Translations under genes and position numbers: made by a program
Notes under the pieces: generated by a model
Databases searched by the model: none
Seen by the model: only the letters and a program-made list of their open reading frames with translations
Told to the model about the DNA's origin: nothing
DNA from: Thermaerobacillus caldiproteolyticus
GTDB taxonomy: Bacteria > Bacillota > Bacilli > Bacillales > Anoxybacillaceae
Direction: 5' to 3'
Length of the DNA stretch: 54,998 nt
Assembly: GCF_013761245.1 (NCBI RefSeq)
Contig: NZ_JACDUT010000016.1
Location: 1-54,998, forward strand
Shown: positions 9,042 to 19,472 of the stretch, in pieces
How the letters are laid out: each line of letters begins with the position of its first letter
How positions within the stretch are numbered: position 1 is the first letter of the stretch

Positions 9042-9911
9042 ATGCTTTGGCAACAAAAAAGTTTTGTAAAGGATGAAGGCGGGATTTTGTATATTGTCCC
9101 TACACCGATTGGCAACCTTGAGGATATGACGTTTCGAGCGTTGCGTGTGTTAAAAGAAGTAGATGTCATTGCCGCAGAAGACACAAGACAAACGAAAAAA
9201 TTGCTGAACCACTTTAACATTTCCACACCCGTGATTAGCTATCACGAGCACAATAAATACACCAGCGGTAAAAAGATTGTCGAATGGTTGCGGGAAGGAA
9301 AAACGGTTGCTTTAGTAAGTGACGCCGGAACACCGGGGATTTCTGATCCTGGGTATGATCTTGTTTTAGCGGCCATCGAAGAAAAATGCACCGTCGTTCC
9401 GTTGCCGGGAGCGAATGCTGCCGTAACAGCGTTGGTCGCGTCAGGATTACCGACGAATCATTTTTATTTTTTCGGGTTTCTTGAACGGGGAAAAAAAGAA
9501 AAGAAAAAGCAGCTAGAAGCATTAAAGAATATTCAGGATACGATCATTTTTTATGAAGCCCCGCATCGATTAGAGGAAACCGTAACCATGATGTATGACG
9601 TGTTTGGTGAACGTACCATTGTGTTATGCCGAGAGCTGACGAAGCGATTTGAAGAGTTTATTCGCGGCACGATGAGCGAAGTCGTTGATTGGGTCAAAAG
9701 CAACGATATTCGTGGCGAATTTTGTATTATTGTTGAAGGAGCAAAAGAAACAGGAGTCGTGAAGGATGAATGGTGGCAGTCGCTTTCTATTATCGAACAT
9801 GTCGATTACTATATTCACGAGAAGAAGTTCAGTTCGAAAGAAGCGGTCAAACAGGTGGCAAAAGATCGTAATATGCCGAAACGGGAAGTATATCAAGAGT
9901 ATCATCAATAA
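9042..9911 (+). CDS. rsmI: 16S rRNA (cytidine(1402)-2'-O)-methyltransferase
   Basis: RsmI methylates the ribose of C1402 in the decoding centre of 16S rRNA. The 289-residue product belongs to the tetrapyrrole-methylase-like SAM fold. LYIVPTPIGNLEDMTFRAL is at the N terminus, then AAEDTRQTKKLL, VSDAGTPGISDPG and LPGANAAVTAL. ATG at 9042 follows AAGGAG and AAGAAG runs. The gene ends in a strong bidirectional terminator shared with the convergent abrB. Confidence 0.95.
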   Translation: MLWQQKSFVKDEGGILYIVPTPIGNLEDMTFRALRVLKEVDVIAAEDTRQTKKLLNHFNISTPVISYHEHNKYTSGKKIVEWLREGKTVALVSDAGTPGISDPGYDLVLAAIEEKCTVVPLPGANAAVTALVASGLPTNHFYFFGFLERGKKEKKKQLEALKNIQDTIIFYEAPHRLEETVTMMYDVFGERTIVLCRELTKRFEEFIRGTMSEVVDWVKSNDIRGEFCIIVEGAKETGVVKDEWWQSLSIIEHVDYYIHEKKFSSKEAVKQVAKDRNMPKREVYQEYHQ

Positions 9912-9949
9912 AAAAGTTTCTCTAGAAAAAATCTAGAGAAACTTTTTTT
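9911..9949. terminator. bidirectional terminator between rsmI and abrB
   Basis: A 16-bp perfect stem (9911-9926 with 9932-9947) has A-runs on its left and T-runs on its right, so it works from both sides for the convergent pair. Confidence 0.93.
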
Positions 9950-10233
9950 TATTTTGTCATTTGTAAATGTTCTTGGATTTCTTTAAGAAGAATTTCAGCA
10001 CCTTCGCGGCTTAAAATGATTTTGCCACCAGCAAGCTTGAAGTTGTCATCAGAAACTTCGCCAGTAACAACACATGTCATGTTTGGTTTATATTTTTTCA
10101 AGACGATTCGTTCATCGTCAACGTAGATTTCTAACGCATCCTTTTCAGCAATATCTAATGTACGACGCAATTCAATCGGAATTACGACACGGCCTAATTC
10201 ATCCACTTTACGCACAATACCTGTAGATTTCAT
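9949..10233 (-). CDS. abrB: transition-state regulator AbrB
   Basis: AbrB is a global DNA-binding repressor of post-exponential genes and is itself repressed by Spo0A-P. The 94-residue product is nearly identical to B. subtilis AbrB through the N-terminal swapped-hairpin DNA-binding domain: STGIVRKVDELGRVVIPIEL, RRTL and ALEIYVDDE. The Cys in NMTCVVTGE and the C-terminal oligomerisation region are kept. On the minus strand AGAGGAGAG precedes the ATG at 10233. It is the only minus-strand gene in the window. Its paralogue SpoVT is also encoded here. Confidence 0.97.
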   Translation of the reverse strand: MKSTGIVRKVDELGRVVIPIELRRTLDIAEKDALEIYVDDERIVLKKYKPNMTCVVTGEVSDDNFKLAGGKIILSREGAEILLKEIQEHLQMTK

Positions 10234-10260
10234 TGAATGCTCTCCTCTCTATTAAATAGT

Positions 10261-10303
10261 TTTCTATTTTGTTAGGATTTTATTCGTCAATATTCGACAA
10301 ATT
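10261..10303 (-). promoter_or_regulatory. abrB promoter with tandem Spo0A (0A) boxes
   Basis: On the minus strand TGTCGAA (10299-10293) and TGACGAA (10289-10283) lie 10 bases apart, on one face of the helix, and fit the 0A-box core. TTGACG at 10290-10285 could be the -35 and TAGAAA at 10266-10261 a weak -10. Spo0A-P repression of abrB at tandem 0A boxes is established in B. subtilis; the sites here are seen directly. Confidence 0.75.
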
Positions 10304-10496
10304 TCCTACAGCATAATCATATCAATGTTTCCATTATGAGTCAATCCTTTTATATGTAAAATTAAAAAAAAATGTATATTATTTTTCTACAAAATGCAGG
10401 TCTTTGTAAGAATAGAGATAAAAAAGAAAAAATGTTTATTTCTATAATAGTAATTCGACAATTTTCTGCTTTATATGACCTTTCCAGAAGATTGTA
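10304..10496. other. AT-rich intergenic stretch between abrB and metS
   Basis: The abrB-metS gap (10234-10650) holds the abrB control region, the metS promoter and leader listed separately, and this very AT-rich stretch. I see no ORF and no convincing structure in it. Its many A/T runs could bind AbrB, but no clear site can be named. Confidence 0.4.
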
Positions 10497-10526
10497 TTGA
10501 CAGAAATGAAAATTTTTATGTATATT
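10497..10526 (+). promoter_or_regulatory. candidate sigma-A promoter of metS
   Basis: TTGACA (10497-10502) and TATATT (10521-10526) have an 18-base spacer. A start near 10533 would give a leader of about 118 bases carrying the hairpin at 10597-10619. A second, weaker candidate (TTGTAG 10554-10559, TAAAAT 10576-10581, 16-base spacer) would start right at the hairpin. Confidence 0.5.
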
Positions 10527-10590
10527 TTGCTGAGATAGGAGAAATAGATGTTTTTGTAGAATGTAAAAAATCGTGTAAAATATAAAGTAG

Positions 10591-12588
<1,998 letters not shown>

Positions 12589-12597
12589 TCATTTGTT

Positions 12598-12650
12598 CAA
12601 AGAGGTGGAGCGTTGGAATTGGACGCATGACACCTCTTTGTTGTCATTTT
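12598..12650 (+). terminator. terminator after metS
   Basis: CAAAGAGGTG pairs with CACCTCTTTG, with an inner GCGT/ACGC stem in the loop, followed by TTGTCATTTT. Confidence 0.75.
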
Positions 12651-12734
12651 GTAATATAAATGTTAACAAGATGTGATATATGTAATCGCTTTGTATGATA
12701 CACTTAACATCAGGTTAGAAAAGGGGTTATTCTC

Positions 12735-13505
12735 ATGTTGTTTGATACGCATGCACACTTAAACGCCATTCAATATAGCGAAGATTTAGAAGATGTCATT
12801 CGTCGCGCTACAGATGAAGGCGTTTCTCATATTGTTGTTGTCGGGTTTGATCGACCTACGATTTCACGAGCGATCGAACTGGCAGAACAATATGATTTTA
12901 TTTATGCCGCGGTCGGTTGGCATCCAGTTGATGCCATTGATATGACCGAAGACGATTTAAAAATGATTGAGGAGCTAACCGCCCATCCAAAAGTTGTGGC
13001 ATTGGGAGAAATGGGACTCGATTACTACTGGGATAAATCTCCAAAAGAAGTACAAAAGGAAGTTTTTCGTAAGCAAATCGATCTAGCAAAAAAAGTAAAA
13101 TTACCTATTATTATACACAATCGTGAAGCGACAGCAGATGTTTTACAGATTCTACAAGAGGAACAAGCTGCAGAAGTGGGCGGAATTATGCATTGTTTTA
13201 CAGGAAGTCTCGAAGTAGCGAAACAATGTATTGATATGAACTTTTATATTTCCTTCGGCGGTCCTGTTACGTTCAAAAATGCGAAAAAACCAAAGGAAGT
13301 AGCAAAAGAGATCCCGCTAGAGCATTTATTAATCGAGACAGATTGCCCGTATTTGACGCCCCATCCGTTTCGTGGAAAACGAAACGAACCGAGCTATGTC
13401 AAGTATGTGGCAGAAGCAATTGCAGAGCTAAAAGGAATTTCATTTGAGGAAGTAGCAGAGAAAACAGCGGATAACGCGAAAAAATTGTTCGGCATCAATC
13501 GCTAA
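12735..13505 (+). CDS. tatD: TatD family metal-dependent DNase (YabD)
   Basis: TatD-family proteins are TIM-barrel metal hydrolases with 3'-5' DNase activity and D-aminoacyl-tRNA deacylase-like members. The 256-residue product has FDTHAHLN at the N terminus (metal ligands), GEMGLDYYW, IIHNREA, MHCFTGS and the acidic ETDCPYLTPHP motif. ATG at 12735 follows AAGGGG. It sits alone between metS and yabE with no obvious terminator of its own. The in vivo substrate is not known. Confidence 0.9.
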   Translation: MLFDTHAHLNAIQYSEDLEDVIRRATDEGVSHIVVVGFDRPTISRAIELAEQYDFIYAAVGWHPVDAIDMTEDDLKMIEELTAHPKVVALGEMGLDYYWDKSPKEVQKEVFRKQIDLAKKVKLPIIIHNREATADVLQILQEEQAAEVGGIMHCFTGSLEVAKQCIDMNFYISFGGPVTFKNAKKPKEVAKEIPLEHLLIETDCPYLTPHPFRGKRNEPSYVKYVAEAIAELKGISFEEVAEKTADNAKKLFGINR

Positions 13506-13524
13506 TAAAATTTGTCACTTTGTC

Positions 13525-13676
13525 GGGAGACTTGTCTAAAAAAAAGTAAATAGAAAACAGTTCTACAAATTTAGAGCAAAGCATAGAATAGACATGTCGA
13601 CAAGTCTTCCTTCCCTTTTAACGTAATTTTTTGCATAATAGAGTGTGTTTACGCGTACATGTTAAAGGGAGAGGGG
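13525..13676 (+). other. yabE leader with competing inverted repeats
   Basis: Three segments can pair in two partly exclusive ways. GGGAGACTTGTC (13525-13536) is complementary to GACAAGTCTTCC (13599-13610), and the adjoining CCCTTTTAAC (13613-13622) is complementary to GTTAAAGGG (13661-13669). The segment ends 34 bases before the yabE start. Function is not known. Confidence 0.4.
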
Positions 13677-13710
13677 AAATTATTGGCGAAAGAAGGAGGC
13701 GTTTTGCACC

Positions 13711-14913
13711 GTGTTAGCCAACGTAAAACAGTTGTTTTCTGGTTCATTAAAGAGGAATTTAACCGTCACAGCTAGTAGTTTAATAGCTTTTTCTGCAACA
13801 ACGGGATTTGCAGGATACCAAATCACGAAAGAGGATGTGACGCTGACTGCTAATGGAAAAAAGCAGGAGCTTCGCACGCATGCGAAAACAGTAAAGGAAG
13901 TATTGAAAGAACAGCACATTCAACCTCGTCCCGAGGATTATGTATATCCTTCGATGGACACCCCGGTAACGGATGATTTGAACATTGTATGGGAAGCAAG
14001 TAGGCAGATCACGCTAACAGTGAACGGAAAACAAAAAGAAATATGGACGACTGCAAAAACGGTAAAAGATTTATTGGCTGCCCAAAATATTACTGTAAAA
14101 CAGCAAGATAAAGTATCCCCTTCACTTGATGCGAAGATTAGAAAAGGGATGCAGGTGATGTTTGAAAAAGCGTTCCCGGTTAAACTGAACGTCGGTGGTA
14201 AACAACAACAAGTGTGGGCAACTTCGACTACGGTCGCTGACTTTTTAAAGCAGCATAAAATTCAATTGGGTGAGCTTGATCGTGTAGAACCATCGCTGCA
14301 CGAAAAAGTGAAAGAAAATATGATCGTGAAGGTCATTAAAGTTCAAAAAGTCACCGATGTAGTGGAAGAACCAGTGAATTTTGCAGTTGTCACTCGAAAA
14401 GACGCAAAGCTACCTAGAGGAGAACAACGAATTATTAGTCCTGGAGAAAAGGGACTCGTATCAAAACAATACGAAGTTGTTTTGGAAAATGGTAAAGAAG
14501 TGTCAAGAAAACTAATCAAAACAGAGACAATCAAACAAAGTAAAGATCGCATTGTGGCAATTGGAACAAAAGCACCTCAATACCGCTCTACTCATGTCGT
14601 ATCACGCGGCAATCAAGAAGTAGCGCGAGAACTTTACGTTACAGCTACTGCTTATACGGCTTATTGTGAAGGTTGTTCAGGAAGAACACGAACTGGCATT
14701 AACTTACGTGCTAATCCTCATATGAAAGTCATTGCGGTTGATCCGCGTATTATTCCACTTGGTTCAAAAGTGTATGTGGAAGGATATGGGTATGCGATTG
14801 CTGCCGATACAGGATCGGCAATTAACGGTTATAAAATCGATGTATTTTTCCCAGAAAAATCGACTGCTTTTCGCTGGGGAGTAAAGCGTGTTAAAGTAAG
14901 AGTCATTCAATAA
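13711..14913 (+). CDS. yabE: cell-wall-binding protein YabE (DUF348-G5-3D)
   Basis: This is an exported peptidoglycan-associated protein related to resuscitation-promoting factors and probably acts on the cell wall. The 400-residue product has a basic N terminus and one hydrophobic segment (about 15-35). Three DUF348 repeats of about 57 residues follow (starting near 42, 99 and 156, each with L-T-V-NGK and a K-TVKDLL-like pattern), then a G5 domain (about 210-290). The C-terminal 3D domain has TATAYTA, DPRIIPLGSKV, AADTG and the D of YKIDVFF. GTG at 13711 has AAGGAGG 11 bases upstream, slightly long. A terminator follows. Confidence 0.88.
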   Translation: MLANVKQLFSGSLKRNLTVTASSLIAFSATTGFAGYQITKEDVTLTANGKKQELRTHAKTVKEVLKEQHIQPRPEDYVYPSMDTPVTDDLNIVWEASRQITLTVNGKQKEIWTTAKTVKDLLAAQNITVKQQDKVSPSLDAKIRKGMQVMFEKAFPVKLNVGGKQQQVWATSTTVADFLKQHKIQLGELDRVEPSLHEKVKENMIVKVIKVQKVTDVVEEPVNFAVVTRKDAKLPRGEQRIISPGEKGLVSKQYEVVLENGKEVSRKLIKTETIKQSKDRIVAIGTKAPQYRSTHVVSRGNQEVARELYVTATAYTAYCEGCSGRTRTGINLRANPHMKVIAVDPRIIPLGSKVYVEGYGYAIAADTGSAINGYKIDVFFPEKSTAFRWGVKRVKVRVIQ

Positions 14914-14928
14914 CTAACACAAAAGATG

Positions 14929-14956
14929 CAGAGGGTTTTTTGCCCTCTGTTTTTTC
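14929..14956 (+). terminator. terminator after yabE
   Basis: CAGAGGG pairs with CCCTCTG around a T-rich 7-base loop, followed by TTTTTT. Confidence 0.92.
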
Positions 14957-15083
14957 GTTATAATGGAGGGAGATTTTCTATTCATATTAGACGAGACAAT
15001 AGGAAAAAAAGTTTCAAATTTTTTGCGATGATTACAAATTTTTTTCAGATTAAAAATGGTTTCATCACTGATTATTTTACAAG

Positions 15084-15157
15084 AAAGGAGGAAGCGCAGG
15101 GAATAGGAAAAATGACTTATTCCTGATGTATTAAATGGGAAATTCTGCGCGTAAGTG
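15084..15157 (+). promoter_or_regulatory. rnmV translation leader: distant Shine-Dalgarno plus bridging hairpin
   Basis: AAAGGAGG (15084-15091) is a near-perfect Shine-Dalgarno but lies about 65 bases before rnmV, with no good site closer. Directly after it GCGCAG (15094-15099) pairs with CTGCGC (15145-15150), and inside this GGAATA (15100-15105) pairs with TATTCC (15118-15123). If folded, only AA and GTAA remain between the Shine-Dalgarno and the GTG at 15155 (6 bases, or 9 to the GTG at 15158), which is ideal spacing. Confidence 0.55.
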
Positions 15158-16617
<1,460 letters not shown>

Positions 16618-16645
16618 GTCGCTACGAGAAAAGCAAAAACGAATC

Positions 16646-16673
16646 ACCTCCTTCCTCCGCTATGCATATGTTA
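16646..16673 (+). promoter_or_regulatory. candidate sigma-K promoter of yabG
   Basis: CATATGTTA at 16665-16673 matches the sigma-K -10 pattern CATAnnnTA, and AC at 16646-16647 is 17 bases upstream as expected for the -35. yabG is sigma-K-dependent in B. subtilis. The promoter sits 38 bases before the ATG. Confidence 0.6.
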
Positions 16674-16710
16674 CTTAGTAAACGACTGCATAGTTTTGGA
16701 GTGAATCGTC

Positions 16711-17592
16711 ATGGATATTAAAGTCGGGGATATTGTCGCAAGAAAGTCGTATGGATGCGATTTATTATTTCGTGTGATTGATGTGAAGGAAAAAAATGAG
16801 GAAAAAGAAGCCATCCTGCATGGTGAAGATGTCAGATTAATCGCAGATGCTCCATTCAGCGATTTAGTGGCGATTGATGAACGAGAACAACAGGCGAGAA
16901 GAAAAAAAGAAAAAGAGCTCATTGAACAATCCTATAAATTATTTCGTCAAGATTATCACGTCATGAAGCAAAAAATGGAGTATCGAGCAACGGGAGGATA
17001 TAAAACAGAAAAAGATTTTTTTCAAGTTCCAGGGCGCGTCCTTCATTTGGATGGTGACCCTTTATATTTGCGCAAATGCTTAGATTTATACGAGCGAATT
17101 GGTGTTCCGGTGTATGGGATTTATTGCGAAGAAAAAGATATGCCGGAAAAAGTAGGCGGACTTATTGAACAAATTCGTCCGGATATTTTAGTAATTACAG
17201 GTCATGATTCATATTCTAAATCGAAAGGGAAAGTGACTGATCTGAAGGCGTACCGCCATTCGAAATATTTTGTTCAGACAGTGAAGGAAGCACGCAGAAA
17301 AGTCCCTCATCTGGATCAACTTGTTATTTTTGCGGGAGCATGTCAATCGCATTTTGAATCACTGATTCGCGCTGGTGCCAATTTTGCCAGTTCGCCGGCT
17401 CGTGTAAATATTCACGCTCTTGATCCCGTTTATATCGTTTCAAGAATTAGTTTTACCCCGTTTATTGAAACTGTCAATGTATGGGATGTATTGCGAAACA
17501 CACTTACCGGTGAAAAAGGGCTTGGTGGAGTAGAAACAAAAGGGGTATTGCGTACAGGAATGCCTTTTCGTTTAGTAGATGAGCTTGATTGA
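16711..17592 (+). CDS. yabG: sporulation-specific protease YabG
   Basis: YabG acts in the mother cell and trims several coat proteins (SpoIVA, SafA, YeeK and others in B. subtilis), helping coat cross-linking. The 293-residue product matches the family length (290) and carries conserved blocks such as VPGRVLHLDGDPLYL, DILVITGHDSYS and FAGACQSHFE, the last with a Cys suited to its cysteine-protease assignment. ATG at 16711 follows TGGAGTGA. It is a single-gene unit with a terminator and an upstream sigma-K-like promoter. Confidence 0.9.
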   Translation: MDIKVGDIVARKSYGCDLLFRVIDVKEKNEEKEAILHGEDVRLIADAPFSDLVAIDEREQQARRKKEKELIEQSYKLFRQDYHVMKQKMEYRATGGYKTEKDFFQVPGRVLHLDGDPLYLRKCLDLYERIGVPVYGIYCEEKDMPEKVGGLIEQIRPDILVITGHDSYSKSKGKVTDLKAYRHSKYFVQTVKEARRKVPHLDQLVIFAGACQSHFESLIRAGANFASSPARVNIHALDPVYIVSRISFTPFIETVNVWDVLRNTLTGEKGLGGVETKGVLRTGMPFRLVDELD

Positions 17593-17593
17593 T

Positions 17594-17634
17594 AAAAAAG
17601 GCCGCCATAGCGAAACATAGAGGGCGGTCTTTTA
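17594..17634 (+). terminator. terminator after yabG
   Basis: AAGGCCGCC pairs with GGCGGTCTT around a 16-base loop, followed by TTT. Confidence 0.8.
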
Positions 17635-17740
17635 ATCTCTATCCATCACACATGCTGCAATAAAATTGATGTTATACATAATTTTCATGTCATTAGTGCA
17701 TAATATACATGGAAATGAGAAAAATGTAGAAAAATACGCA

Positions 17741-17770
17741 TTGACATATATGAAAAAGCATTGATATAAT
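17741..17770 (+). promoter_or_regulatory. veg upstream sigma-A promoter
   Basis: TTGACA (17741-17746) and TATAAT (17765-17770), both perfect consensus, with an 18-base spacer. Confidence 0.8.
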
Positions 17771-17778
17771 TTTTATTT

Positions 17779-17807
17779 TTGACTTCATGGTTATCGTTTG
17801 GTATAAT
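17779..17807 (+). promoter_or_regulatory. veg proximal sigma-A promoter
   Basis: TTGACT (17779-17784) and TATAAT (17802-17807) with the optimal 17-base spacer. A start near 17814 would leave a 5' leader of less than 20 bases that begins at the ribosome-binding site. veg has one of the strongest vegetative promoters in B. subtilis. Confidence 0.85.
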
Positions 17808-17830
17808 TATAACAGTGAGGTGGATAGCGA

Positions 17831-18094
17831 ATGGCGAAAACTTTATCCGATATTAAAAAGGCGTTGGACTCTAATGTCGGCAAACGTTTGACATTAAGAG
17901 CAAACGGTGGACGAAGAAAAACGATTGAACGATGTGGAATTTTGGCGGAAACATATCCATCTGTGTTTGTGATTGAGCTTGATCAAGAGGAAAATGCTTT
18001 TGAACGGGTATCCTATAGTTATGCAGATGTGCTTACTGAGACGGTAAAATTAACGTTTTTAGATGATGATCATATGGCAGTGGGTGGGCAGTAG
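17831..18094 (+). CDS. veg: Veg protein
   Basis: Veg is a small, highly expressed protein that in B. subtilis stimulates biofilm-matrix genes, probably by acting on SinR, and supports spore outgrowth. The 87-residue product is very close to B. subtilis Veg (86 residues), with [29 protein letters not shown] and an acidic FLDDDH end. It has the compact beta-barrel look of an Sm-like fold, which is an inference. ATG at 17831 follows GTGAGGTGG. Two strong promoters lie upstream, and a terminator begins at the stop codon. Confidence 0.97.
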   Translation: MAKTLSDIKKALDSNVGKRLTLRANGGRRKTIERCGILAETYPSVFVIELDQEENAFERVSYSYADVLTETVKLTFLDDDHMAVGGQ

Positions 18095-18119
18095 ACGTTT
18101 GTTTGCTGCTTTTTATTTT
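18088..18119 (+). terminator. terminator overlapping the veg stop
   Basis: GCAGTAGAC pairs with GTTTGCTGC (9 pairs with G-U) around GTTT, followed by TTTTTATTTT. The veg stop codon lies inside the stem. Confidence 0.85.
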
Positions 18120-18159
18120 GGCATTAGTAGCTTTTAACGTTTTTTCTAACATGAGGAGA

Positions 18160-18189
18160 ACATAAAGAAACGCCTTTATTTTAATAATA
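18160..18189 (+). promoter_or_regulatory. weak candidate sigma-G promoter of sspF
   Basis: ACATA (18160-18164) and AATAATA (18183-18189) with an 18-base spacer each differ by one base from the sigma-G elements GHATR and CATnnTA. SspF-type genes are forespore-expressed, but the match is weak. Confidence 0.3.
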
Positions 18190-18223
18190 AAACTGTCGCG
18201 GTTTCTGAAAGGGGTTGCTGACG

Positions 18224-18403
18224 CTGGGTCGACGCCGAGGAATTATGTCGCAACGCTTTAAAGAGGAGCTTGCGAAAGAGTTGGGTTTTTATGATGTCGT
18301 TCAAAAAGAAGGTTGGGGCGCAATTCGCGCAAGAGATGCGGGAAATATGGTAAAGTTAGCGATCGAAATGGCCGAACGGCATTTAGCTGAAAAGACGAAG
18401 TAA
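18224..18403 (+). CDS. sspF: alpha/beta-type small acid-soluble spore protein SspF
   Basis: SspF is a minor DNA-binding spore protein that coats forespore DNA and protects it. From 18224 the product is 59 residues and shows the MGRRRG-IMS start known for SspF, then [10 protein letters not shown] and the DNA-binding block [18 protein letters not shown]. The only codon at the conserved start is CTG at 18224, with AAAGGGG (18208-18214) 9 bases upstream. TTG at 18215 touches the ribosome-binding site, and ATG at 18245 would remove the conserved basic N terminus and has GAGG only 4 bases away. A CTG start is therefore the best reading, but not proven. Confidence 0.85.
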   Translation: MGRRRGIMSQRFKEELAKELGFYDVVQKEGWGAIRARDAGNMVKLAIEMAERHLAEKTK

Positions 18404-18428
18404 CTAACAAAAAAGACAGCCGCGACAG

Positions 18429-18456
18429 CCGAAGCGATACCGCTTCGGTTTTTCTT
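18429..18456 (+). terminator. terminator after sspF
   Basis: CCGAAGCG pairs perfectly with CGCTTCGG around ATAC, followed by TTTTTCTT. Confidence 0.93.
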
Positions 18457-18545
18457 ACGCATGTGTCGAAATATCGCGCAATGACTCATTAGTTTTATGG
18501 TAAAATGTTCGTATAAGTTTGAAGTCGTTAAAGTAGGTGGAAAGT

Positions 18546-19415
18546 TTGAGATTATTAGTAAAAGCTCCGGCAAAAATCAATTTATCCCTAGATGTGTTAC
18601 ATAAGCGACCGGATGGATATCATGAAGTCAAGATGGTCATGACAACAATTGACCTTGCTGATTGGATTGAACTCATGCCGTTGCCGTCCGATACGATAAA
18701 AATTGTGTCGCATAACCGGTTTGTTCCCGACGACCACCGTAACCTTGCTTATCAAGCAGCGAACTTATTAAAGGAGACGTTCGGTATTCGAGAGGGAGTA
18801 GCGATATCAATTACAAAAACGATTCCCGTCGCGGCCGGTTTAGCGGGAGGAAGCAGCGATGCAGCTGCAACGTTACGCGGCTTAAATAAACTTTGGAAGT
18901 TAGGGCTTACTCTCGATGAGTTGGCGGCACTAGGGGCAAAAATTGGTTCTGACGTATCGTTTTGTGTATATGGAGGAACGGCGCTTGCGACAGGAAGAGG
19001 AGAAAAAATCGAATCGATTCCATCGCCACCGCCATGTTGGGTGATTTTAGCAAAGCCGACGATCGGAGTTTCGACGGCTGAAGTGTACCGGAATTTAAAT
19101 GTTAATGCCATTCGACATCCTGATGTTGACGGCATGGTGCAAGCTATTCATAATCAAGATTATGAACGCATTTGTTCGCTCGTTGGCAATGTATTAGAAG
19201 AAGTAACGATGAAGATGTATCCAGAAGTTGCGCATATTAAAGAGCAGATGAAGCGATTTGGAGCAGATGCAGTATTGATGAGCGGTAGCGGACCGACTGT
19301 GTTTGGATTAGTCCAACATGATTCACGTCTACACCGAATTTATAACGGTTTGCGAGGGTTTTGCGACCAAGTATTTGCGGTTCGCTTATTAGGTGAACGG
19401 AATTTGCTTGATTAA
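18546..19415 (+). CDS. ispE: 4-diphosphocytidyl-2-C-methyl-D-erythritol kinase
   Basis: IspE is the fourth enzyme of the MEP isoprenoid pathway. The 289-residue product is a GHMP kinase: [23 protein letters not shown] at the N terminus in two blocks, the ATP loop [18 protein letters not shown] near residues 91-108, and the C-terminal [13 protein letters not shown] at 18546 gives the same length and start as B. subtilis IspE, with TAGGTGG 5 bases upstream. GTG at 18537 overlaps that ribosome-binding site and is rejected. purR follows after 57 bases. Confidence 0.95.
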   Translation: MRLLVKAPAKINLSLDVLHKRPDGYHEVKMVMTTIDLADWIELMPLPSDTIKIVSHNRFVPDDHRNLAYQAANLLKETFGIREGVAISITKTIPVAAGLAGGSSDAAATLRGLNKLWKLGLTLDELAALGAKIGSDVSFCVYGGTALATGRGEKIESIPSPPPCWVILAKPTIGVSTAEVYRNLNVNAIRHPDVDGMVQAIHNQDYERICSLVGNVLEEVTMKMYPEVAHIKEQMKRFGADAVLMSGSGPTVFGLVQHDSRLHRIYNGLRGFCDQVFAVRLLGERNLLD

Positions 19416-19458
19416 ACACGTACATTAATGTTATATTTACATTAAAATATTCGGTTTT
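19408..19458 (+). promoter_or_regulatory. candidate purR promoter with PurBox-like site
   Basis: TTGATT (19408-19413) and TTATAT (19431-19436) have a 17-base spacer. On the complementary strand 19458-19446 reads AAAACCGAATATT, one base off the PurBox pattern AwwwCCGAACwwT. PurR autoregulation is known in B. subtilis; a single half-set PurBox here is only suggestive. Confidence 0.35.
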
Positions 19459-19472
19459 TGGGAGGTCCATTT

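Noticed and set aside
13506-13710. c-di-AMP (ydaO-type) riboswitch before yabE
   Set aside because: The conserved GGGGAACC-type core of that class is absent.
14926-15126. 66-codon ORF between yabE and rnmV
   Set aside because: It begins in the yabE terminator and covers the structured rnmV leader; no family likeness and no ribosome-binding site.
15112-15126. four-codon mini-ORF (MTYS) in the rnmV leader
   Set aside because: It could be a leader peptide, but no Shine-Dalgarno at proper spacing; the ATG lies in the hairpin loop.
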